Positions 1 to 7,041 of a DNA stretch of 49,037 nt are shown here, one piece after another; position 1 is the first letter of the stretch, and every line of letters begins with the position of its first letter. The DNA comes from Candidatus Amulumruptor caecigallinarius. GTDB taxonomy: Bacteria; Bacteroidota; Bacteroidia; Bacteroidales; Muribaculaceae. A program made the position numbers and the translations under genes. The notes under the pieces are model-generated. The model had not been told where the DNA came from. It was given only the letters and a program-made list of their open reading frames with translations, and did not search any database. The DNA lies in assembly GCA_023665575.1 (NCBI GenBank), contig JAMPDQ010000010.1, positions 1 through 49,037 on the forward strand, given 5' to 3'.

Positions 1-229
1 AAGTATATACCGTTGTCCAATGAGTATGTTTCGTTGGTGTCTATAATTTATTTTTTTCCACAGCCATTGAATTTGGTTCGGGCTTTATATATGCCCGGAT
101 AAACCTAAACCTATATATGGTTGCAGGGCAAAAGAGAAATTACCATAGCAGGGAGTCCAAGTCATGAGCCACGCCAAATGTTAACGGAGGCTAACGGATG
201 AGCGGCTGACGGCGTTAAAGATTCATAAA
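1..229. other. Left-edge gap, no gene recognised
   Basis: No convincing reading frame is visible on either strand. The stretch contains a small GGGC/GCCC hairpin near 89-106 and a short direct repetition of TAACGGAGGCTAACGGATG type near 182-200. It lies on the 3' side of the tRNA-Ser gene, where integrative elements often insert, but I cannot recognise an integrase or a duplicated tRNA end here. Confidence 0.4.
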
Positions 230-269
230 AACACCCAACTTTACATTTTTGGGTGTAAAATTGGGTGTT
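230..269 (-). terminator. Probable intrinsic terminator of tRNA-Ser
   Basis: A 15-bp stem with one mismatch (arms AACACCCAA/TTGGGTGTT outside, TTTACA/TGTAAA inside, 8-nt loop) lies 34 nt past the tRNA 3' end. On the minus strand the stem is followed by a run of five T. The placement and T run fit an intrinsic terminator for the tRNA transcript. A recombination site for a tRNA-targeting element is a less likely alternative. Confidence 0.55.
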
Positions 270-303
270 AGTCTTGCAACTACCTGATAATCAGGCTTTA
301 TTG

Positions 304-389
304 CGGAAAGACAGGGATTCGAACCCTGGGTACCCAAAGGGTACAACGGTTTTCGAGACCGTCCCGATCGACCACTCCGGCATCTTTCC
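304..389 (-). tRNA. tRNA-Ser (anticodon CGA)
   Basis: Read on the minus strand, the sequence folds into a class II tRNA. The 7-bp acceptor stem is GGAAAGA/TCTTTCC with discriminator G73. The anticodon loop is CTCGAAA, giving anticodon CGA for TCG codons. A long variable arm contains the GTACCC/GGGTAC pairing, and the T arm contains GGGTTCGAATCCC. The long variable arm and G73 are typical serine tRNA features. CCA is not encoded. A strong promoter lies just upstream and a hairpin just downstream, so this is probably a single-gene transcript. Confidence 0.97.
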
Positions 390-403
390 GAGCGTTTGTG
401 TTG

Positions 404-434
404 CAAAGGTAGTGTTTTTTATCTATTTTTCCAA
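404..434 (-). promoter_or_regulatory. Bacteroidetes-type promoter of tRNA-Ser
   Basis: On the minus strand TTG (432-434) is followed by 20 nt and then TACCTTTG (404-411), an exact match to the TAnnTTTG -7 box at standard spacing. The tRNA begins about 15 nt downstream. Confidence 0.85.
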
Positions 435-984
435 GTTTTTCGGTATTTTTCGGTTAGAGGATTGTTGAGTTTTGGTTTGTCAGGTAGTGTTCTCCGAAAA
501 ATGTCAGATAAATTTGATTTGTAAGGTTGGCGGGGAAGGAATCGCTTTTCCTGTATATATCGTACAACTATTCATCTTACGATTCCTTTACCCCGTGTGC
601 CAAATCCTTACCAATTTACAATAACCAACTTAAATTTATTATCTTTCCAACTACATCTAAATTCGAAAGCCTCTTTTCACAAAGCAACAATGCGAATTTT
701 TACTTTATTTAGATTATGAAGTAATGCGGATTTTGTTATCGTTGTCTGATAGGTTTTTGTCATTAAGTCATTTTTTCTGTTGCAAATTTATATAGCAAAA
801 AGTGCGATTCCAAACACCTTTTTGCTGTTCCAAACAAATATCAAAGCATTACATTTTTCAATTTGCTGATATAAAGACGACTATAAGAAATTACTTAAAA
901 AAATATCTAAAAAAATATCAAATAAAATTTTTCAATTTGCAATAATTTTACCCCCTTTTTAGTGTTGTATTGCTATTTTTTTAA
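435..984. other. AT-rich gap with candidate cis elements
   Basis: No gene is supported. A short frame at 527-712 has atypical composition and no family resemblance. Two structures stand out. One is an inverted repeat at 794-826 with arms AGCAAAAAG/CTTTTTGCT around a 15-nt centre. The other is a perfect 14-nt direct repeat ATTTTTCAATTTGC at 853-866 and 927-940, both upstream of the regulator promoter at 985. They could be regulator binding sites or chance in AT-rich DNA. Confidence 0.35.
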
Positions 985-992
985 TATATTTG
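985..992 (+). promoter_or_regulatory. -7 box before the DUF6377-like regulator
   Basis: TATATTTG matches TAnnTTTG exactly and would place the start of transcription near 1000, about 18 nt before the GTG start. The -33 region is weak: the nearest TTG is 17 nt away. Confidence 0.5.
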
Positions 993-1017
993 ACACTGAT
1001 TTTAATGACCTTTTCAA

Positions 1018-2700
1018 GTGAAATCTATCTTTAACATTCGCTTCTTAATATTTTTGTGGGTTGTTTTTTGCGTTTTGAATTTGTTTCCCGCGTGTGGTGA
1101 AAAAGTTTCGGACAAAGATCGCAGTTTGAAGGATTATTACGCTGAACTTGATGATGAATTGCAGCGGGCGCATGTTTACGATCTGGAGAAGAGCCAACGC
1201 ATCACATCTCTTAAACAGGATTTAAATTCAGAATCCGAGGCCGGCGGACAACTCGCCATAATTGACCGTCTGATCAAGGAGTATGAATCATACATCAGCG
1301 ACTCTGCATTACATTATATAGATAAGAATATAAAAATCGCTGAGAGCATCGGCAATGACCGAGAGACTAAACGGCTTGTTTTGAGAAGGATAGAAGTGCT
1401 CAGCCATGCAGGACTCTTTGAAGAAGCATCCGATGAAATGAAAAATTTCAAAAGGCAAGAACTTGATTCTTCCTTGCTTGAGTCTTATTATTATGTGAAT
1501 TGCGGCCTTTATCAATATATGAGCGAATATATAAATGATCAGAAATTTTCAGCACATTGCGACTCGTTAAAAGCGCTTTATACAGATTCCATTATGCTGG
1601 TTTCCAAAGAGAATTCTTTCAGAAGAGTCTCATATGTGGCTAATGCGTTGATAGAATCGGGAAAATATGATGAGGCTATCAGTAAACTTTTGGCCAAAAT
1701 CAAGCAATATGACAAAGCAACACGTGAATATGCCATTCTTGCCTCTATCCTTGCAAACGGATATAAAACGAAAGGCGACAACTATAATTTCAAGAAATAC
1801 CTAACTCTCAGCGCAATCAGCGATGTGATGGCGAGCACAAAAGAAAACATGTCTTTTCGGGAGCTTTCGCAAGCTCTATTTGATGAGGGAGATTTGGACC
1901 ACGCAAAAATATATCTGCATAAGAGTTTTGATGATGCCAACTTTTTCTCAGCGCGCATGCGTAATGCGCAATCAGCACGCATGTTGCCGGTGATTGATGT
2001 AGCTTATAATCATCGGCAGGAGAAGCTTCATAAAAGAATGATCTGGCTGCTTGCATTGGCTTCAGGACTTACATTGATTCTTGCTGTGGCCATTATTTTT
2101 ATATTGAAGCAAATGAGAAGTATCCACAGGAGCGACGAAATAATACGCAACCGAAACGAAGAATTGTCGGTTATTTCGCACAGACTTCGGGATGTAAATA
2201 AGGAGCTGGCTCAATCTAACGATGCTCTTAAGCAGTCGGATTCAATTAAGGAGGAATATGCCGGGCTCTTCATGCAATATTCATCATTGTCAATCAAGAA
2301 TCTCGAGCATTATCAGCAACTGCTTCATAATCTTGTGGTGAAGAAGAATATGAATGAGTTGATAAAGAAAATCGAAAATTATAATGTTGTGAGCCAGACT
2401 CTGAAAGATTTCTATAGCAAGTTCGATGAGGCAATTCTCAACATGTATCCGAATTTCGTAGACAGGGTGAATTCTCTTCTTCAACCCGACGCATTCATAT
2501 TAGTTAAAGGTCTGGGCAAACTCAACACAGAGTTGCGCATACTTGCATTGATTCGTATAGGCATAGCCGATAGTGACAAGATTGCGCAATTTCTTCGTTG
2601 CTCTCTCACCACCGTGTATACGTATCGGTCAAAGATTAAAAACAAGGCTGTTTCTCCCGAAACATTTGAGCAGGATATAATGAAGATTCTCTCGGCATAA
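1018..2700 (+). CDS. Membrane-anchored TPR/HTH regulator (DUF6377-like)
   Basis: A 560-residue protein with an N-terminal signal ending in a lipobox-like PAC (Cys26). A helical tetratricopeptide-like region covers about residues 75-335, and a single membrane helix covers 341-366. A coiled coil follows at about 370-420. The C-terminal helix-turn-helix (about 503-545) contains LALIRIGIADSDKIAQFLRC and TVYTYRSKIKNKA, resembling LuxR-type recognition helices. This order matches the Bacteroidetes DUF6377 family, thought to sense envelope conditions and bind DNA from the membrane. The start is GTG, since no in-frame ATG precedes it and a -7 box lies 26 nt upstream. The target is unknown; the next gene, a GH97 glucosidase, is a reasonable guess. 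Confidence 0.85.
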   Translation: MKSIFNIRFLIFLWVVFCVLNLFPACGEKVSDKDRSLKDYYAELDDELQRAHVYDLEKSQRITSLKQDLNSESEAGGQLAIIDRLIKEYESYISDSALHYIDKNIKIAESIGNDRETKRLVLRRIEVLSHAGLFEEASDEMKNFKRQELDSSLLESYYYVNCGLYQYMSEYINDQKFSAHCDSLKALYTDSIMLVSKENSFRRVSYVANALIESGKYDEAISKLLAKIKQYDKATREYAILASILANGYKTKGDNYNFKKYLTLSAISDVMASTKENMSFRELSQALFDEGDLDHAKIYLHKSFDDANFFSARMRNAQSARMLPVIDVAYNHRQEKLHKRMIWLLALASGLTLILAVAIIFILKQMRSIHRSDEIIRNRNEELSVISHRLRDVNKELAQSNDALKQSDSIKEEYAGLFMQYSSLSIKNLEHYQQLLHNLVVKKNMNELIKKIENYNVVSQTLKDFYSKFDEAILNMYPNFVDRVNSLLQPDAFILVKGLGKLNTELRILALIRIGIADSDKIAQFLRCSLTTVYTYRSKIKNKAVSPETFEQDIMKILSA

Positions 2701-2706
2701 TTAATC

Positions 2707-2880
2707 CGCAAGTTGCAACTTGCAAAAAGCACGTAGGTTAGATGTTGGTTATTTAGCAAGGATTATATTGTAATCTCTCCGTTAACAATTGAGAGGTTGC
2801 TCCCTCTGAGATTGAAAAATTATCTCAAAAATAAGTCGCCTCTAATGCATGTTTTTTTATAAAACTGACTCTTGATATAA
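2707..2880 (-). repeat. Half copy of family I fused to family II repeat
   Basis: 2707-2770 matches one arm of the palindromic family I element (GCAAGTTGCAACTTGC, GTAGGTTAGATGTTGG), in the orientation of the 5376-5550 copy. From about 2772 it switches abruptly to family II sequence in plus orientation (GAGGTTGCTCCCTCTGAGAT, ATTATCTCAAAAATAAGTCG) and ends in the outer motif ATAAAACTGACTCTTG. This looks like a deletion product of the composite arrangement at 11607-11955. It forms the leader of the GH97 gene. Confidence 0.75.
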
Positions 2881-2899
2881 AAAATATACATAATATAAA

Positions 2900-5011
2900 A
2901 TGATGAAGAAAACATTTATTAACCTATTAATGATCTCAGCAGTGATTCAAGCCACTGCTGCTGACATTTCATCTCCCGGAGGTAATCTTACACTCCGCGT
3001 TAATGTTGATGAGTCCGGAATTCCGTATTATCTTCTTGACTATAAAGGAAACTCCATTGTGGAGAAAAGCCGATTGGGTCTGAATGCCGATGAGATACAA
3101 TTTGCTTCCGGTTTTAGTATTGAATCAATTGATACAGTCACTGTGGATCGCACATGGCAGCCCGTATGGGGGGAATATGATAATGTGCGCGACCACTATA
3201 AGGAGCTGGCTGTGAATCTTGTGGCTGACAATCCCCGACGAGCCGTGACAGTGAGATTTCGTTTGTTTGACGATGGTCTCGGATTTCGTTATGAACTCCC
3301 GGCTCAGGAGAAAAATAATTATCTTACTCTGCGCAACGAATTGACTGAATTCAATTTCACTGACAATCATACACTGTTTTGCATACCCGGCGATTATGAC
3401 ACGGATGAATACTTGTGGTCGGAGACTGACTTCTCCGGTTTGAAAGAGGCACTCGGGAAGTATAAGCGGCATTCTGAAGCTCAGCGCGCTGAGGGAATTA
3501 ATATTCAGACGCCGATGTTAATCAAAACAACCGGAAACAAACCTGTATACATAAATTTGCATGAGGCTGCTCTTGTGGGATATCCCGCAATGCTGCTTGA
3601 TGTAGATGCTGAAAATTTTGACATGAAAACTCATCTTGTGCCGGATCGTCTCGGTGTAAGCGCATATTTGCAAATGCCCTTCAACACCCCGTGGCGCACT
3701 CTTATAGTGAGCGATGATGCACGCGACATCTTGGCTTCACAATTGATATATAATCTGAACGAACCAAACAAAATTTCAGACACGTCATGGATCAAGCCAA
3801 TGAAATTCATGGGCGTGTGGTGGGAAATGTTCACCGGAAACAAGAAAACATGGGCATACAGCAATGATTATCTTGCAAAGCCGGGAGTGACTGACTACAG
3901 CCAACTTGAGAGCAACGGCCGACATCCGGCCAACACTGAGAACGTGAAAAAATATATAGATTTTGCCTCTGCACATGGAATTGACGCCCTTCTTGTGGAA
4001 GGGTGGAATGAAGGTTGGGAAGATTGGGCGTCTTATCGCAAGAACCGTCAGTTTCTTTTCGATAAGGCCTATCCCGATTTTGATGTGGATTTTTTGCGTG
4101 AATATGCAAAAAGCAAGGGTGTGAAGCTTGTAATGCATCATGAAACTGCGGCTAATGCAGCAGATTATGCACTGCAACTCGATCGCGCTTTTAAATTTAT
4201 GAAAGACAACAATTATGACGCGGTAAAGACCGGCTATGTCGGTGCCATAATTCCGCGGTCGGAGCATCACACCAGTCAGTGGATGGTTGATCATGTTCTG
4301 GATGTGGCAAAACGCGCAGCCGATTATAAGATAATGGTAGACAGCCACGAAGCGCCGCGTCCCACCGGTCTTGCCCGCACCTGGCCCAACTGGCTGGCGC
4401 AGGAATCAGCCCGTGGTGGAGAATTTGAATCGATGGGTGGAAATCCCCCGAGTCACACCGCCATTTTGCCTTTCACACGCCTGAAGGGCGGCCCTATGGA
4501 TTATACTCCCGGCCTTTTCCAGACCGACCTGAGCTATTACGGAGAGGGAAAGACATCGAAAGCGGGAACAACGCTTGCCCGCCAGCTGGCGCTATACCTC
4601 ACAATGCCTTCTCCGATGCAAATGGTGTGCGACTTGCCGGAAAATTACGACAGATTCCCGGATGCGTTTAAATTCATTGAAGATGTTCCGGTAGACTGGA
4701 GCAATTCCATCTATCTTGAAGCGGAGCCTAATCGCTACATTACTGTTGCACGCAAGGATAAAAACAGTGATGACTGGTATGTGGGCACAATCACAGATGA
4801 CAACAGCCGCACTGCAATGATTGATTTTTCATTCCTGCCAAAGGATGTAAAATTTGAGGCAACAATTTACGAAGATGCCCGGGAAGCCGATTTCAGAACG
4901 AATCCGCAGGCATATAAAATCCGTACTGTCAAAGTCACAAACAAAACAAAGATGAAGCAACACGTTGCGCCCGGAGGAGGAGCCGCCATGAGGCTCATTC
5001 CCATGAAATAA
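2900..5011 (+). CDS. Glycoside hydrolase family 97 (SusB-like alpha-glucosidase)
   Basis: A 703-residue secreted protein with signal peptide MKKTFINLLMISAVIQATAA. An N-terminal beta-sandwich (about 22-290) precedes a TIM-barrel (about 300-620) and a C-terminal beta domain. Catalytic glutamates of the inverting GH97 group are present: E415 in MHHETA, E484 in DSHEAPRPTG, and E508 in ESARGGEF. Their spacing of 69 and 24 residues is the same as I recall for Bacteroides SusB E439/E508/E532. The retaining alpha-galactosidase branch uses an Asp nucleophile instead, so alpha-glucosidase action on malto-oligosaccharides or similar glucans in the periplasm is expected. No SusC/SusD genes are nearby. 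The gene ends in a strong terminator. Confidence 0.93.
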   Translation: MMKKTFINLLMISAVIQATAADISSPGGNLTLRVNVDESGIPYYLLDYKGNSIVEKSRLGLNADEIQFASGFSIESIDTVTVDRTWQPVWGEYDNVRDHYKELAVNLVADNPRRAVTVRFRLFDDGLGFRYELPAQEKNNYLTLRNELTEFNFTDNHTLFCIPGDYDTDEYLWSETDFSGLKEALGKYKRHSEAQRAEGINIQTPMLIKTTGNKPVYINLHEAALVGYPAMLLDVDAENFDMKTHLVPDRLGVSAYLQMPFNTPWRTLIVSDDARDILASQLIYNLNEPNKISDTSWIKPMKFMGVWWEMFTGNKKTWAYSNDYLAKPGVTDYSQLESNGRHPANTENVKKYIDFASAHGIDALLVEGWNEGWEDWASYRKNRQFLFDKAYPDFDVDFLREYAKSKGVKLVMHHETAANAADYALQLDRAFKFMKDNNYDAVKTGYVGAIIPRSEHHTSQWMVDHVLDVAKRAADYKIMVDSHEAPRPTGLARTWPNWLAQESARGGEFESMGGNPPSHTAILPFTRLKGGPMDYTPGLFQTDLSYYGEGKTSKAGTTLARQLALYLTMPSPMQMVCDLPENYDRFPDAFKFIEDVPVDWSNSIYLEAEPNRYITVARKDKNSDDWYVGTITDDNSRTAMIDFSFLPKDVKFEATIYEDAREADFRTNPQAYKIRTVKVTNKTKMKQHVAPGGGAAMRLIPMK

Positions 5012-5062
5012 CAACCGCATGCTCATGAATTCAGATCCCGTTTGATAAAAATAACATCCTGA

Positions 5063-5100
5063 TACAGACAGTCTTCATGAAGGACTGTCTGTATTTTTTT
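5063..5100 (+). terminator. Intrinsic terminator after the GH97 gene
   Basis: A perfect 11-bp stem, TACAGACAGTC/GACTGTCTGTA with a 9-nt centre, is followed by seven T. It lies 52 nt past the GH97 stop codon. Confidence 0.9.
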
Positions 5101-5375
5101 CTGCTTGCCGAAGAAACTACGATATATAAAGTTATGTTTCATAAAAATTTATGAAACGGTGTCAAAATTGGCTGTTCCCGTCAGCTTGAAGCAGAGTGTG
5201 GCAATTTAAATCCGTAATTTGTTATAACAATTAAAATCAATTTTGTAATTTTGCAATTCGCTTCCGTTGCCGTCTCAAGTTTTCATGTTGTCAGCAACTT
5301 GCGAAACCGGAGTTTAATCGTTAGAGTTTGTTTTATAAAAAATCTAAAACAGCCATATGATTTATTGATAATTTA
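5101..5375. repeat. Repeat debris: outer motif and solo family I arm
   Basis: Near 5150-5175 the sequence ATGAAACGGTGTCAAAATTGG is a degenerate family II outer motif (compare ATGAAACAGACTCCAAATTGG before trxB). 5277-5332 (CAAGTTTTCATGTTGTCAG, CAACTTGCGAAACC, GTTAGAGTT) resembles the left arm of the palindromic family I element without its partner. No gene is seen in this stretch. Confidence 0.5.
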
Positions 5376-5550
5376 TTCAACTTTCGCAATTTTGAAACTT
5401 GCGAAAAGCATAGAGGTTAGAGGTTAGAGGTTAGAGGTTATTTTTTAGCAATTAGCATGCTATTTTACAATGGTTATCTCACTAACCTTCCTAACTACCA
5501 ACTCTAATCCTCAAGGTTTCAAGTCGCTTGCATCTTGTGAAACTTGAGTT
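5376..5550 (-). repeat. Family I palindromic element, inverted copy
   Basis: A 175-bp near-palindrome. In reverse complement it aligns end to end with the copies at 11607-11776 and 48397-48569. The shared blocks are AACTCAAGTTTC, GTTAGGAAGGTTAGTGAG, CCATTGTAAAAT, CTCTAACCTCT, GCTTTTCGCAAGTT and GCGAAAGTTGAA. The copy contains four tandem TAGAGGT heptamers (5411-5440), an expansion absent from the other copies. The downstream flank matches that of the 11607 copy even though the element itself is flipped. Confidence 0.85.
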
Positions 5551-5725
5551 AATCTATTTAATATTTATGAATTTTTAAATGAAATATTACATTAGTCCGA
5601 CTTCTTTTTCGTTGATTTGTCTAATCTCGCCGGTCACCACCAAGAGATAGCTTTCTCTGAGATTAAATAAATTATCCCAAAAATAAGCCGCCCCGAATGT
5701 CGAATTTTTTATAAAACAAACTCTA
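5551..5725 (+). repeat. Family II repeat before the L,D-transpeptidase
   Basis: This copy aligns closely with 11777-11955. Shared blocks include TATTTAATA, AGTCCGACTTCTTTTTCGTT, GCCGGTCAC, TCTCTGAGATT and AATAAATTAT, with the end motif TTTTTTATAAAACAAACTCT directly abutting the start codon of the next gene. Confidence 0.85.
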
Positions 5726-6712
5726 ATGGGAATGAAGTCTATAAAACTATTTCATATATGTGCAATATCGTTGCTATTAATCATACTTTACTCTTGTTCT
5801 CCGAAAAAAGCATCGAATATATCCGATTCTGATTCCTTACAGACGGTGATGTCCGACACTTTTGCGGAAATTCAAAAGGATACGATTAAAAAGTCGCCTG
5901 TTGAAAATCTTAGTACTCCCGAGGAAATTGAAGAATATATCAACTCGCTTCCTGAAGCAGAAGATTATAAATCGGGCATAATTATGAGCGCAGTAAGGTA
6001 TGCACCTGAATATGCGAAAAAATTGCTTGAAAATGAATATTCTAAATTCATTGTTGTGGATAAAGCTCGTATGAAAGTGCTTTTGTATGATAAATATGGT
6101 CACGAACTGAAAAATTATGACATGGCATGTGCCAGGAATTACGGCACAAAACATAAGCGTGCCGATTCACGCACACCTGAGGGATTCTTTTCGGTAGAGG
6201 GTATTTACAACAGCACTGATTGGCTTTATACCGACGATAACGGCAACACATCGCAAAAGAAGGGGCAGTTCGGTCCGCGATTCATACGTCTAAGAATTCC
6301 GACTACATCGCAGATAGGAATCCATGGCACATGCTCTCCCTGGTCGATGGGACACAGAGCGAGCCATGGATGCATCAGAATATTGAACGAAAATATTCTT
6401 GAACTTGTGGAGCTTGTAGAACCGGGAATGCCGGTGATAGTGCTTCCCGGCAAGCGTGACCGTGCCGTAAACCGGAAAGAGGGATATGCCGTAGCATATT
6501 TCCCTACTGACGATGAATATGCCATGAGTCAGAAAGAGCGACAACTAAAGCCTCTTTCTGCCGAGGAAGTTGCTGAAAACAAGCGTATAGAAGAAAAAAT
6601 AAGGCTTGAAAAGGCGAAGGCGGATTCACTCGCGAACGCAGGGAATTCAATTAATGAAAATTCTGAAAAGATAAATGATGCCAACAAGCCGTTTGAAGTT
6701 GACTCAATTTGA
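5726..6712 (+). CDS. YkuD-family L,D-transpeptidase lipoprotein
   Basis: A 328-residue protein with signal peptide and lipobox ILYSC (Cys24). The YkuD catalytic domain spans about residues 105-245. It carries H200 in IHGTCSPWSMGH and the nucleophile motif S213-H-G-C216-I-R, so the reaction is expected to be 3-3 cross-linking of peptidoglycan or linking of a lipoprotein to it in the periplasm. A charged tail rich in Glu and Lys (about 260-328) follows. A second in-frame ATG two codons later (5732) gives a more typical signal peptide and may be the true start. The gene has its own leader made of family II repeat. Confidence 0.9.
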   Translation: MGMKSIKLFHICAISLLLIILYSCSPKKASNISDSDSLQTVMSDTFAEIQKDTIKKSPVENLSTPEEIEEYINSLPEAEDYKSGIIMSAVRYAPEYAKKLLENEYSKFIVVDKARMKVLLYDKYGHELKNYDMACARNYGTKHKRADSRTPEGFFSVEGIYNSTDWLYTDDNGNTSQKKGQFGPRFIRLRIPTTSQIGIHGTCSPWSMGHRASHGCIRILNENILELVELVEPGMPVIVLPGKRDRAVNRKEGYAVAYFPTDDEYAMSQKERQLKPLSAEEVAENKRIEEKIRLEKAKADSLANAGNSINENSEKINDANKPFEVDSI

Positions 6713-6763
6713 TATTTTTCTTAGCTACTTAGATATTTTTTTCTTAAATTTGTGGATTAAGAG

Positions 6764-6905
6764 ACTGTTTCATAAAAATTCAACATTAGGGGACGGCTTA
6801 TTTTTGAGATAATTTCTTCATTCTCAGATGGAGCAACCTCTTGGTGGTGACCTGCGAGATTGGATAAGTCAGTCAAAAAAAAAAGCCGGGCGAACGTGAT
6901 TTTTT
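6764..6905 (-). repeat. Family II repeat, inverted copy
   Basis: In reverse complement this reads GCCGTCCCCTAATGTTGAAT followed by TTTTATGAAACAGTCTC, with GAGGTTGCTCCATCTGAG and ATTATCTCAAAAATAAG inside, as in the copies at 5551, 11777 and 2772. It lies in the opposite orientation to the genes on either side, between the L,D-transpeptidase and ftsK. The rest of the gap to 7041 is AT-rich, with a partial GCGCCCTCTAATGTTAAAC motif near 6989 and nothing else recognisable. Confidence 0.8.
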
Positions 6906-7041
6906 CGTTGATACATAGAAATGTATTAAATAAATTGACAATAAATCATATGCCTTTTTTATATTTTAATTTATATTAGCCTCGCACGCGCCCTCTAATG
7001 TTAAACTTTTTAACATATACCGATTTATTTTCAGCTGCTTA

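Noticed and set aside
1-303. Integrative element or integrase remnant at the tRNA-Ser 3' end
   Set aside because: No duplicated tRNA 3' end and no integrase motifs. The inverted repeat at 230-269 is better explained as the tRNA terminator.
527-712. A 61-codon frame in the AT-rich gap
   Set aside because: Composition is that of random AT-rich DNA and there is no plausible leader or family.
3785-4348. A 187-codon minus-strand frame inside the GH97 gene
   Set aside because: Shadow of GH97, whose catalytic residues are all in the plus-strand frame.
5376-5550. CRISPR-like or telomere-like array from the GAGGTTA repetitions
   Set aside because: The heptamers are contiguous with no spacers, and the region aligns with other copies of a dispersed palindrome.
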